Positions 10,712 through 19,904 of a stretch of 64,000 bases of DNA are shown here, piece by piece. Made by a program: the position numbers and the translations under genes. Positions within the stretch are counted from its first letter, which is position 1. The number at the start of each line of letters is the position of its first letter. The notes under the pieces are model-generated. The model was not told the DNA's origin and searched no databases. It was given only the letters and a program-made list of their open reading frames with translations. This DNA comes from Lepidostoma basale (Eukaryota; Arthropoda; Insecta; Trichoptera; Lepidostomatidae), in NCBI GenBank assembly GCA_022606425.2, contig JAHDVF020001468.1:1054001-1118000 (forward strand). Reading direction: 5' to 3'.

Positions 10712-11038
10712 ACTATTAATATTATTTTTGTACGCTTTATGTTCTGGCAAAACGTTAGAATTGTACATATTTTTTATGGCTGTAGAGCTCTTGTCCAAAG
10801 GTACTATCTACAAAAACAAAATTTCGTATTATGGCAGAAGGTCACATCTGAAGTTGAAACTTTTTGCCAAATTAAAAAAAATACAACGATTGGTTTCTGT
10901 GACAATTTTTGAAAAAAAAAAACTTGTGAACACAAACAGTATTTCCATAAATAATCAAAATAATATGCTTATATTAAATTTGCTCTGCTGTCAAATTCAT
11001 AAGTACGCATTTTGGACGTTTTGCCAAAAAAAGTACCG
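10712..11038. repeat. TTAA-type MITE, diverged copy (M3)
   Basis: Aligns by eye with 59976-60354 and 33458-34030: TTATTTTTGTACGCTTTATG, AAAACGTTAGA, TTGCTCTGCTGTCAAATTC, and the right end TTTTGCCAAAAAAAGTACCG. The left terminus is not recognisable. The 107-codon frame inside is a by-product. Confidence 0.65.
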
Positions 11039-11515
11039 ATATGTGACTTAGGTTCTGAACATTAAAGCCAGTAGAGTTCTTTAAGATTTTGTGAATATGA
11101 GTATCTGAGATCGGTTATTACCGCCTTGTCCATTGTCTTATCTATCACATTATAGATCCATCGACTAGAACGTTATTTAAACTATAAGCAGTGACAATCA
11201 TTCTAATGTGTATAGTAGACGCTCTCTTAACCGGCCTTGACGGGACCGACCCAGGGCCGGATAACGAAAAAGCCGGTTAAAGAGAAGGGAGTGAAAAACA
11301 CATTTAAAAAAACACTTTCGCAAGGAAGAAAAAAAAACACAATTTTTTTAAAACACTAAGAAAACAGAACTTTAATGTGTATTAGAAACTCACACATTAA
11401 AAATTAACATTTCACAAACTGTAAAAAATATGTAGGTACAGGAAAAGCCACACATCACTCCAAATTTTTTTTTAAAAGTAGGCCTAGAATGGATTGAAAA
11501 ATCTGTTATTTTCTG

Positions 11516-11698
11516 CTACTTGTTGTGTTGAATCGACTTTCCAAAAGCGTAGTCACGCCATTTCTTTATGAACATTACATCTACTGCAGTAGAATCCTTC
11601 TGCTGCTGAATGTACATCGCCGCCACCTGTAGAGCCTCTTTTCCTTCGTCGTGGCTAACCGTGTTGTCTTCTTCGTACTCCTCATAGTCTCCACTGCA
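11516..11698 (-). pseudogene. Tigger/pogo-like transposase C-terminus
   Basis: The minus-strand frame ends at TAG (11516-11518). It reads an acidic stretch, then VSHDEGKEALQVAAMYIQQQ, then VDVMFIKKWRDYAF. The pattern of a helix of Gln/Tyr-rich residues followed by a metal-binding-like end with a Trp-Arg-Asp motif is typical of Tigger/Jerky transposase tails. The DDE catalytic core is absent. Neighbouring inverted repeats support the assignment. Confidence 0.7.
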
Positions 11699-11786
11699 AA
11701 ATTTGCGATGCTAATCACAGAGCAGACGCAAAGAGACTGACTCACAGTCGCGGCGCTGCCAGACGTTCAAGTTGCTACTTGTCTCT

Positions 11787-12050
11787 TAAAGGCGGGCCAC
11801 ACTGTTTTAAACAAGCTCTCCACATTGGTCTCCACCGGCGGTTTAAAACTGTGTAGACACTTCTTTGAAACTAAAATTCGTTTGACCTTCAACAAACTTT
11901 GTGGACGGTCGCGCGTTTAAACACGCATTCCACGTGTGGAGAGCTTGTTTACAACAGTGTTTGGACGCTACACCAACCGTGGACTCCACAGCTCTCCACC
12001 AAGGTCACCCTTGTGGAGAGTTTGTTTCAAACAGTGTGGCACGGCCTTTA
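11787..12050. repeat. MITE 'Hb', copy 1
   Basis: Terminal inverted repeats of about 38 bp: AAAGGCGGGCCACACTG with CAAGCTCTCCACA at left, and the complement ending GTGTGGCACGGCCTTTA at right. A second copy is at 56474-56760. GC-rich compared with its surroundings. TA (possibly TTA/TAA) flanks it. No coding capacity. Confidence 0.8.
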
Positions 12051-12124
12051 GACTTCCTAGAAGAGGCCGGTTAAAGCGGTGGGACGGTTTAAGTGGCGCC
12101 GGTTAAGAGAGCTTATACTGTATT

Positions 12125-13010
12125 TATACCTACTAGAATGACAATCACCAGGATTCTGATGAATTACTCGAGAGATCCTCGAGAACAAAATACTTAAGTG
12201 TTCCGTGTTTCAGAGAGTATTTGACTTGGCGTGCGCATTGTCAAAAGTTTGGCAGCACCTAACCTTAACCTAGAGCATTTATTAATTTAACATTAACCCT
12301 ATCAGTTCAAATTTCCTCCGAACTAGAAACCTAATTATCACCGGTTAAGCGGGCTTCCAAAAGGCTCCACTGTTTGTGTGTTCTTTGCAAAAGTTCGTAT
12401 TAATTACGTATACTTCACAGAAAAGATTTAGTTTGTCGGAGAAACTTTGTCCACTGTTTTGTATTGTACCGATCGGCTTTACCTTTCTATTATTAGTTTC
12501 TACAATACTTTTAAATTGTTTCTCGAATACAAGAAAAAATACATTATTGTGGATTGTCTTGATAATTGCACTCACAATTTATAAAAAAAGTACGACTTTT
12601 AATTAAAGTAACATATTCCGTAAATACTTCCATTCTGTGTAACACAGCGTCCTGTTTCATACAAAAATAAGCAAAAAAATCATTTAGAAGGAAATAAAAA
12701 AGTCCAGTGGACAGTCAGACGGAAACACGGGACCGAGGAAAAAAAGCGAATAATATGACACATCAAAGAACACGGTTGTGTTATTTCAACACACAACAAT
12801 TATAACTAGAAGCGATACTTATATTATATTTTGATGATATAGCCTTTTCAAGTAAGAATTTTCAAATTGCCTTTTGTACGGTATACGACTACATAGCTAT
12901 CCTTATACAGTAAATTAAGTAGATTCCTAATTAATCGCGAAAGAAAATCGGTCTACAGTATCATTTTCCACCACCAAATAATTGATTTTTATTACCGTGT
13001 TTATAATAAT
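12125..13010. other. No recognised gene
   Basis: Contains CTGATGA at 12157 followed by a CTCGAG/CTCGAG hairpin without a GAAAC box, and two overlapping open frames at 12345-12606 (about 76 codons each, opposite strands) with no family similarity. CCGGTTAAGCGGG at 12342 is also found at 53922. Confidence 0.3.
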
Positions 13011-13011
13011 T

Positions 13012-13130
13012 AGAAACAAACAAACCATCACGTCGTTTCCCCGCAAGAGAGGATGGACCGCCACACTACTCTATCCTGGCACACCTCTCTAGATTCCTCA
13101 ACATTCATTCAGCGAGTCATACATGCATGA
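13012..13130 (-). mobile_element. LINE-B 3' fragment
   Basis: Starts with AACAAACCATCACGTCG (tail side) and continues with the LINE-B C-terminal complement (CACACTACTCTATCCTGGCA, ACATTCATTCAGCGAGTCAT). It ends after about 120 bp. Confidence 0.75.
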
Positions 13131-13162
13131 AAAGGTAAAGCAGCGTGTTACTATTTGGTTAC

Positions 13163-13377
13163 AGATTTCAGATCTAAGCTGAAAACCCATATTTTTCATA
13201 TTTCATACCCAATTTAAAACTTGAATATTTTGTTCTATTATACTTTCTAACCGATCGCGAATATCAATCATATCTGATCATCAGCGTTCACAATTAGATT
13301 TAAAACACGTCTTAATGCGCCCTTGAGGTGATTACTTCACAAAAACAGCGCTGTAAAAGTTAGTATATAATTATTAG
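13163..13377 (+). mobile_element. CR1/L2-like LINE 3' end, 5' truncated
   Basis: Begins ACAGATTTCAGATCTAAG, equivalent to the last ORF2 codons, then the 3' UTR and a hairpin (about 13316-13352, with one loop-side change ATTACTTCAC), then GTTAGTATATAATTATTA. The HHR-Z foldback element follows immediately. Confidence 0.85.
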
Positions 13378-13379
13378 CT

Positions 13380-13414
13380 ACAGCTGATTCGCCAAACGAT
13401 GTTGGCATCATCAG
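13380..13414 (-). ncRNA. Hammerhead motif Z1, GAATC variant
   Basis: Minus strand: CTGATGA (13408-13414), stem II GCCAA/TTGGC, then GAATC instead of GAAAC and AGCTGT. Box 1 is perfect, box 2 has one substitution at the base that normally pairs next to the cleavage site. Confidence 0.55.
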
Positions 13415-13443
13415 GTGTTACAAAAATACGTTTTTTTTCACAC

Positions 13444-13480
13444 CTGATGATGTCAACATCGGTTGGCGAAACAACTGTCG
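13444..13480 (+). ncRNA. Hammerhead ribozyme motif Z2, consensus core
   Basis: CTGATGA (13444-13450), stem II GTCAAC/GTTGGC with loop ATCG (13452-13467), GAAAC (13468-13472), AACTGTC with the predicted cut after C13479. Stem III would be only two pairs, as in minimal type-I hammerheads that act as dimers. Stem I is short, with one A-C mismatch. Activity is not shown. Confidence 0.65.
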
Positions 13481-13599
13481 CGTCACTCTAAGTTACACAA
13501 AAGAAATTGTGATATTATTACAGTGTTTTAAATTTTTACAGTAATAATGTTGAAGTATCGGAGTGCTTCGACCAAAACAATGCACTATTTAATTATTAT

Positions 13600-14580
13600 T
13601 ATTATTACTACTACGGAAAAAATGCGTCATGGTTTATTAACTTAACAAATGTTTGATCCATATATTATTTATTTTTTCGTTTTCGTATTCGTAAGGCTAT
13701 TTGAAATGTATAAATAACGTCAAATCAGATTTTACTTAATTGTGTATTAAAATTGTGCATAAAACAATTATTGAAAAACTAAAATCACGATTATTCTCAC
13801 TTCGCTTCCAGTTGGAATTATTTACTAATGAGTGGAGCAAGTGCCCGTGACAGGTTTAAGCGTAGCCATTACTGTACCAAAGAAACCGCTGCGCTTTAAA
13901 GTCTAAAACAATAGAATCATCTGGAAGGTGCCTCTCACTTCTAAACCCGTGTTTTCTCTTCAAAGGAGAATCGCCTTCTTTATGGTGAAAAATTATCGCC
14001 AACTTTCATAATATATTACACGGGATAAAGGATAATGAGCGGTGACGCTGGGATCATCTGGCTCCATAACAACGGTAATGGAAACAGACAAAACTAATGT
14101 ATTATTATGATTTATTTATTGAACCAAACAATCGATATTTTAAAATGTACATTTTCTAAATACTTTCTATAGCACATATAGTCCTGGCGCTCTGTAGCTG
14201 CCGGACGTTTTTTCAAATAGCTCCCCATTTAAATAAAATTTTGAGGGTCTGAGTACTCCATTTGCGTCTATTTAACATCTATTATCACCTTTTTAATGAA
14301 TCAAACAAATCTGTGTATCCAAAATTAATTATTTACGTATAGTTTCAGTGAAAAGCACAAATTAAGTTGAAATACCTGAAAGTTTTAAATATAAAGTGCA
14401 TCGTGTAAACGTCTCTAAACGGCTATTTCTGAGTCGAGACCTCAAAGATGGTTGCCACATGTGTATCCGAGTGTCCGAGTGTCCAGTGAATTGTGTGAAG
14501 TGCAACAGGATGATTTATGAGGGAACGCCCAAATTCTTGGAAATAATTTGTGAACTTTTACTATGTGCCAAAACATTAAG
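13600..14580. other. No recognised gene
   Basis: AT-rich with no supported frame. The last ~200 bp (14396-14586) may belong to the 3' UTR of the CR1-like copy that ends at 14676, since AAAATGGAGCATCCTACAG matches the sequence beside the hairpin at about 16020-16040, but the upstream part does not match other copies. Confidence 0.3.
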
Positions 14581-14586
14581 ATTCAT

Positions 14587-14676
14587 AAAATGGAGCATCC
14601 TACAGCGCCCTTGAGATGAGCAATTCATAAAAATGGCGCTTTATAAATTATCCAATATATTATATATTATTATTAT
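14587..14676 (+). mobile_element. CR1/L2-like LINE 3' hairpin and tail, subtype b
   Basis: GCGCCCTTGAGATGAGCAAT, then TCATAAAAATGGCGC, then TTATAAATTATCCAA and a (TTA)n-like tail. The inner stem is ATGA/TCAT, different from GTGAT/ATCAC at 5589-5623 but still paired. Confidence 0.8.
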
Positions 14677-14679
14677 CTC

Positions 14680-14835
14680 ATCATCATCATCAGCCGTCTG
14701 TCATCCACTGCTGAATGTAGGCCTCTCCCAAAGCACGCCACCGCCCCCTATCCATTGCCGCTCCTATCCATCCAGGTCCAGCAATCCTCTTCAGATCGTC
14801 GGTCCAGTGGGCAGGGGGACGTCCAACTCTACGGA
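14680..14835 (-). mobile_element. RTE-like LINE 3' end (family E)
   Basis: On the minus strand: Gly-Arg-Pro-Pro-like start (GTTGGACGTCCCCCTGCCC), a Trp-Thr-Asp-Asp-like and Ala-Met-Asp-Arg-like stretch, GGAGAGGCCTACATTCAGCA, GTGGATGACAGACGGCTGAT and a (GAT)n tail. This end is very common in insect RTE-type LINEs. The 5' end is lost. Confidence 0.8.
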
Positions 14836-14884
14836 ATCCTGTACTAATTATGTATACCTACTTAATATTAAATCAAATTAGTAC

Positions 14885-15280
14885 ACTACTTCTTCTTCTT
14901 CTTCTTCCTCGGCCTATTCCCGTCCATTCCTTGACAAAGGCCTCCTCTATTCGCTTCCATGTCGCTCTGTCCTGTGCAGACTGCATCCAGGTTATTCCGA
15001 CGTGTCTGTTCAGATCATCCTTCCACCGTAGTTGCGGTCGCCCTGCACTTCTCTTTGCCGTCCACGGTCTCCAAGTCAGTAGTCTTCTTGTCCGCTTTTC
15101 GTCTAAGCTTCTGGCTACGTGACCTACCCATTGCCATTTTAGAGTCGCCACCCGGTGGATGATGTCAGTGACCTTTGTTTTTTCTCTCACCGTATCGTTT
15201 CTGACTCTGTCTCTTAGGCTTATTCCTAACATGGCTCTTTGGGTCACTCGTAGTTTCTCGGCACTTTGTTTGGACAATGA
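14885..15280 (-). mobile_element. RTE-like LINE 3' end (family D) with open frame
   Basis: The minus-strand open frame 14873-15277 (134 codons) reads LRVTQRAMLGISLRDRVRND, REKTKVTDIIHRVATLKWQW, RSAGRPQLRWKDDLNRHVG and AQDRATWKRIEEAFVKEWTG. These are the standard blocks of the RTE-clade RT C-terminus. The tail is (GAA)n. Only the end of ORF2 is present. Confidence 0.88.
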
Positions 15281-15370
15281 ACAATTTCAAGACCATGAGT
15301 ACGAACTGGCAGAACGCAGGCTTCATAAAATTTTGATATTCATAAAAAAGTTCTTAAAATTTAAACAGCG

Positions 15371-15415
15371 AATAATGTTGAAATATCAAAGTGTTTCCGC
15401 GAAAACAATGTATTA
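15371..15415 (+). repeat. R1 motif copy
   Basis: AATGTTGAAATATCAAAGTG then TTTCCGCGAAAACAATGTA. The same ~40-bp motif is at 13543, 43529, 46728 and 63957, all in this orientation and mostly next to hammerhead foldbacks. A GATGATATTG/CTTCATCATC sequence follows. Confidence 0.6.
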
Positions 15416-15770
15416 TCTATCGATATTAGTTGAATTATCTCCACATTTTGATGATATTGTATCTTCATCATCCAGAAAATGCGTAATAAACATGTAATAC
15501 GATATATATCAAATGAATTTTAAAAAAATCTAAAGATTTTGCAGAACTATATTTATGGACGGTTAATCAATTGTTACATTATATAATAATATACATAATG
15601 TACGTATACTATAGGTATATGAATAATTATTTATTTCTTCCACAATATTTTTACTACCGGTTTTGTTAGGCTCAGACGGGTATATTCATATGCTTTCTTT
15701 TACATACATACACATATTATATATTAAGTATTTTAGGAAATGGTTTTATATGTATCGCACCGTGAGTGTA

Positions 15771-15905
15771 AGACTTCATATTGCTTGGAAAAACGTTTTT
15801 TTTTAAATAAACCAAAGATTTTCGGTTTATAGTAATATACCTATAAACCGCAAATCATTGGTTTATTTTAAAAAAAAACAGTTTTTCCAAGCAATATGAA
15901 GTCTT
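15771..15905. repeat. Near-perfect palindromic foldback MITE
   Basis: The arms are AGACTTCATATTGCTTGG through CGGTTTATAG at left and their inverted copy at right, about 60 bp each with a 7-base centre. Outside the left arm lies an 18-base sequence (15754-15771) that recurs inverted at 16880-16897. Not coding, and no hammerhead boxes. Confidence 0.8.
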
Positions 15906-15940
15906 TAAACTCCCATATCTTCAAAATGTATATTTGCACT

Positions 15941-16880
15941 TATAATAATAATAATAATAATAAATTGGATAATTTATAAAGCGCCATTTTTATGAATTGC
16001 TCATCTCAAGGGCGCTGTAGAAGATGCTCCGTTTTATCAACTAGATAATAATAATAATAATAATGATAAAAAATATATATAAACATATTTAGTATGAGGG
16101 CTGCACCCGACGAAATCGATCAGCCCTTCCTGTCAGGAAATGATAATTTGAAAAGGTGCGTTTTGAGTCTCGATCTAAACTCTGATTGATTCTCAATGCA
16201 CTTAAGGTCTGCTGGAAGACTGTTCCAGGCTGAAGAGCCGGCTACCGCGAAGTCTCGGTCGCCAAAGTTTGTGCTTGGACAGCGTTTTGGCACAGTCAAT
16301 CTACCGATCGCAGAAGACTTAGCTGATCGCAATGTAGACTGTCTAGCATTCAGGTTCTCGTTGATGCAGAGTTCAGATATATAAGCTGGTGCCATTCCAT
16401 GCAACGCCTTATAGACCGTCCAGCAGAGCTTGTATTGTATCCTTTCTGGACATTTCAGCCAGTGGAGCTCCTTAAGATGCTGTGTTATGTGACAACTCTT
16501 TGGCACACCCCTTATCAGTCTTGCTGCTGCATTGAATGCAGACTGGAGTTTATTTATTTGCTGTTTGGGGATGTTGGCGTAGACACCATTGCAGTAATCT
16601 AGTCGGGATACGACGAAGGAATTGATCAATGTTTTAAAACTGTCAATGGGAATATTTCTTTTTATGGATCTTAATTGCCTTAGATGAAAGAAGCAATTGC
16701 TGACTGTTTTATTGATTTGAGTTTTCAATGAAAGATCAGTCTCTAGATGGACGCCAAGAAGTTTTATTGCTTTTTTAGGAGAGATATCTGTGTCGGATGT
16801 AGATACTGGGGAGCGATCAATTAAGTTTTGGCGCTTCGTAGAAGCAGTCCAAAGAAATTCTGTTTTACTTAATTCGGTTT
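15941..16880 (-). mobile_element. CR1/L2-like LINE 3' portion, subtype b
   Basis: Minus strand from a 5' break near 16880 (codons for KTEFLW) to the hairpin (15981-16017) and the (TTA)n tail at 15941-15963. The 3' UTR is about 100 bp and carries an extra internal (TTA)n near 16045. Confidence 0.9.
16120..16728 (-). pseudogene. CR1/L2-like ORF2 C-terminal fragment
   Basis: 202 codons are open from Met to stop, and the same frame continues upstream without a stop to about 16875. Blocks: FVVSRLDYCNGVYANIPKQQ, LHWLKCPERIQYKLCWT, FGDRDFAVAGSSAWNSLPAD, KTHLFKLSFPD. It aligns with the C-terminal half of the frame at 3433-5499 with moderate divergence, including an extension of a few residues at the end. 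No RT catalytic motifs remain. Confidence 0.9.
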
Positions 16881-16899
16881 TACACTCACGGTGCGATAT

Positions 16900-17475
16900 A
16901 TATATACATAAAAAAAAATGTATTGAGGTACTAGACTATCGTAAATTAGAAAGAATGCCAAAAACCTTTTCATTTTTCTTCATTGATTTTTCAATAGAAA
17001 TAAATTTTAATATGTTGTAATTGTATAATATCTATATTAAGGCAAAAGTCTAGTAATAATATTATTTAATAAACCTGTTTCTGTAAATACGCGTAATAAT
17101 TTATAGTTTTCAGTTCCAATATAAATTTGCCGGAATCACTTATATAATATAACAAAGCTTTGAGAACTCCATTTTATTCAATTTCTTGATAATATCCTGA
17201 AAGTTGCGCAGCTTTTTGTTTTTCTTTCATATTAGTCTTGCTCGATCTCGAGGGAATTCCAGCCTATTTGGAGTTCCGCGAAGAGAGCTATAAATTAAAT
17301 GAAAATATAATACGCGTGTTATCATTATTAATGGAAAGAAATCAAAGTTAGTAGAACTATACCTTATTACTGTTATTAAATTTATATTAATCAATAGAAA
17401 TATATATTCCTACTTAATAATTTATAGTTTTAATTTAATAATAATTTAGACTTGTTTCTAAAACTCAATTTTTAT
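16900..17475. other. No recognised feature
   Basis: Very AT-rich; nothing supported. Confidence 0.35.
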
Positions 17476-17481
17476 CTTTAT

Positions 17482-17553
17482 ATTACAGAAAACTTTTCGG
17501 TATTTCTATTATAATTACAAGTATAATAGAAATACCGAAATATTTTCTGTAAT
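17482..17553. repeat. Long hairpin, arms about 31 bp
   Basis: TTACAGAAAAC, then TTTTCGGTATTTCTATTATA, and its inverted copy around a loop of about 9 bases, with one mismatch. It could be a tiny foldback element or an intrinsic hairpin. No hammerhead boxes are seen. Confidence 0.7.
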
Positions 17554-17731
17554 AATTATATTGGAATTGAAATTAGCGAATTATAATGAATACGAGCCGC
17601 AATACATTTGTGTTCCGCATGAAAACATATTATTTCTTCAAATATATTTATATATGTTTAATAGCTAAACATTAACATTTTAAATAATTTAAATGACTAA
17701 AGTTGTAACACTGAGGAAGGGTTAAAATTTC

Positions 17732-17775
17732 TATACTGAGGAAGGACGTCTGCGGTCTGAAACATGTTTGTGAAA
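17732..17775 (+). ncRNA. Hammerhead motif W1, consensus core
   Basis: CTGAGGA (17736-17742), stem II AGGAC/GGTCT (one mismatch), GAAAC (17759-17763), ATGTTTG with self-complementary ACATGT and a GUU cleavage position. A second CTGAGGAAGG lies 25 bp upstream. Relatives at 42515-42585 and 23860-23930 share GTGAAATGTGCAAAAAAGTG downstream. Confidence 0.55.
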
Positions 17776-18025
17776 TGTGCAAAAAAGTGGTTTTTTTTTG
17801 TTACAAAATTTGGTCAAATGTGAATCCACAACAGATAATGATGGTGAATATTGAAGAAATTTAAAATCTTGTTTATTATGTAATAGGCTTTCCCAAGATT
17901 TTCAAAGATTATACCGCGATTTCGCGGAACCGCCAAATAATATATGACAAAAATGAAATTAATCAAACATATTTCTTTCCGTATGATATATGGCGAGATC
18001 TATTAATGTTAACAAATTCTTATTG

Positions 18026-19090
18026 AAGTTCTTCTTCTTTTCCGGTGCTACAACCCTCGGTGGGTCTTAACCTCCTCCAAGAAACGTCTCCATCCTGTCC
18101 TGTCTGTGACCGCCACCTCTCAGTCTTGCTGTTCCAGGATCCGACAGTCTGCCACGGCACCATCCAACCATCGCAGTCCCGGCCTGCCGATGCTTCTTCG
18201 CCCTACTGGATTGTCAAACAACAATCTTTTGGGGAGCTATGCGGTGCAAGTTCCTTAGCCAGCGCAATATGTTAACCGTAGAACTCTCTGTTGTATCTCA
18301 ACCAACCAACTAACCATCACGCCGTTTCCCCGAAAGGGTAGACAGAAAGAATGAACTGCAACACTTTAATCGATGCTGCACTCCATTCTTCTCTTTTCGC
18401 CAACGCGAGAGACGCGGTGTGATGGGTTGCGAACCTCATCGCCACCAATAGGCATCTCCCGCGCACACTTCAATCATTCAACGTCTACATAATAAATCTA
18501 AAACAAATTATACAAAATACAATGATATAAAATAAAATAACACATAAAAATAATTTAACACATAATGTTCTTTTAGATGGTGCACTTGTCGTCAGCTGGA
18601 CGATCCGGACATTAATTTGTGTTTATTTAATTTTTTATTCCACTTTTTTCATTTTAATTAGGCACTTATCACAATCCAACACCAGCAAAAACTTGAAAAT
18701 TTGATTGAAGAATTTATTCAAATTGTCATTGGAACAAATGAAAAATTTATTTTGACACCTGTCAAAATTATTTTTATAAACGAAAAAACTTGTATTATTT
18801 TAACATCAGAAGAGTGAAAACGTATTTTGTGTCACAAATAACTATCACAAAGTGCGGCAACAATCAAATTGATCAAAACAATTCACTTATACAAGAAATA
18901 TCTCCAAATTGACAGGAGCACCACATTGTTGTATCTCCTTCTCCATATCTGACCGTTCTTAATGGGTCCGACGATTCTGCGGAGGATTTTCCTTTCAAAG
19001 CAGTTCATCTTTACTTCATCACGTTTAGTGAGTGTCGAAGTCTCCGAGGCATATCCGTATAGTAGTTAATCAACATGAATATAAATGTAG
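18026..19090 (-). mobile_element. LINE family J 3' portion, split by an insertion
   Basis: The right piece (18927-about 19090) reads, on minus, a TLTKRDEVKMNCFERKILRR block (RT C-terminal linker). The left piece (18026-18299) continues with a GRPGLRWLDGAVAD block and ends in GAAGAAGAA. The pieces join at an 11-base direct repeat around 18300-18926. Stops and frame breaks are present. Confidence 0.75.
18300..18926 (-). mobile_element. LINE-B short relative, 627 bp with target duplication
   Basis: Flanked by TGTTGTATCTC at 18289-18299 and 18927-18937, so both ends are defined. On the minus strand it starts ATGTGGTGCTCCTGTCAATT, has an AT-rich body of about 430 bp, then the short-type block (GCGGGAGATGCCTATTGGTG, GAGGTTCGCAACCCATCAC) and the LINE-B 3' block with a GGTTGGTTGGTT tail. 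No reverse transcriptase. The terminal ~60 bp equal the end of coding LINE-B, so it probably borrows that machinery (inference). Confidence 0.85.
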
Positions 19091-19104
19091 GGTTCTATAA
19101 CTGT

Positions 19105-19700
19105 CTTTGTAATTAAATGGCTTGATGGTTAGTTAGTTTTGTGTCTTATCTTAAATACTTACATATATTTGCACATTTCTTCACACTGTGGGAGACTGTT
19201 AAGAAGACGAAGTGAAGGAAAAGCGAGTGGAAGGATGTATAGACAGAGAACACCGTGTTACCGAAGTAATATCTTCTCCAACCGTCTGCAGCTCAGTTCT
19301 ACAACTAAAGTTTTAATTGCCATAGCGTTTGTCTTAGAAGTTCAAAGATCTCTTCTCGGATTCTACCCTTATAATCGTGCCTACAATAGCAGAAATTAAT
19401 AAGGATTTTAGTATAATTTCATGTCATGTTTTTTTATAACATCTTAAAACTTCTGAATTTTCTCGACAGGGGATTAGTGATAAAATACATTTGCATATAT
19501 TTGAACATCTGTTATATTATAAAAAAAGCTTTACGATAAAAACTCGAAGAGCTTTCTATACAATATACTCGTACATATATAAATCAATGTTAATGAAATT
19601 ATACAATCGTTTGAAGAAAATATGAGTATTACACCAAAAAGTTTAAGTATCAGCGAGAAAATGCTATTATATTTGACGTTAACATGGTTGAATGAAAAAT
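19105..19700. other. No recognised gene
   Basis: GATGGTTAGTTAG at 19124-19136 resembles a LINE-B tail, but the adjacent sequence does not match. The rest is unassigned. Confidence 0.3.
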
Positions 19701-19714
19701 AAAAAAGAATAAAT

Positions 19715-19900
19715 TTTTCATATGAAGCACTCACTTTGTTGCTAGACATTTTAAGCTTGTAGATATAAACTAATAAAACACTTTGCATTTAAGCACGGTA
19801 TGGTTATTATAATTGATGGCAACTAGTTTCGCTTGGATCCAAGCTTCATCAGGGCAGTATAATAAGTAATTATACTACCTTGATGAAGCTTGTCCTCCAT
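19715..19900. mobile_element. Foldback element HHR-V
   Basis: Inverted arms at 19838-19863 and 19868-19892 (AAGCTTCATCAGGGCAGTAT against ATACTACCTTGATGAAGCTT). The left arm continues outward through a hammerhead motif and a sequence (GGTATGGTTATTATAATTGA) also found inverted at 58195-58320. The right arm is cut inside stem II, next to the LINE family C copy. Confidence 0.75.
19815..19857 (-). ncRNA. Hammerhead ribozyme motif V, consensus core
   Basis: Minus strand: CTGATGA (19846-19852), stem II GCTTG/CAAGC with loop GATC, GAAAC (19826-19830), then TAGTT. ACTAGT is self-complementary and the predicted cut is after GUU. Stem I pairs at three of the first four positions. Together with Z2 this is the best match to the consensus in the window. 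Confidence 0.65.
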
Positions 19901-19904
19901 TTAC

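Larger units (their letters stand above)
11214..12119. mobile_element. pogo/Tigger-like DNA transposon remnant
   Basis: Imperfect terminal inverted repeats contain CTCTCTTAACCGGC (left, 11222-11235) and its complement GCCGGTTAAGAGAG (right, 12098-12111), with AGTA/TACT outside and TA nearby. GCCGGTTAA repeats recur inside both ends. Only the C-terminal coding end survives, and a MITE is inserted at 11787-12050. Confidence 0.75.
13379..13592. mobile_element. Foldback element HHR-Z with two opposed hammerhead motifs
   Basis: Inverted arms of about 38 bp (13380-13417 and 13441-13479) flank a T-rich centre. Downstream on the plus strand it continues with the family sequence (CAGTGTTTTAAA) and the shared 40-bp motif R1 (13543-13585: AATGTTGAAGTATCGGAG, CTTCGACCAAAACAATGCA). 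Related sequence is at 43358-43577, 45610-45690 and 63811-64000. Confidence 0.75.

Noticed and set aside
12157..12185. CTGATGA followed by a CTCGAG/CTCGAG hairpin
   Set aside because: Four extra bases separate the box from the stem and no GAAAC follows, so it does not fit a hammerhead.
14690..14705. Hammerhead box in TCATCATCAG
   Set aside because: It is the (GAT)n tail of LINE family E.
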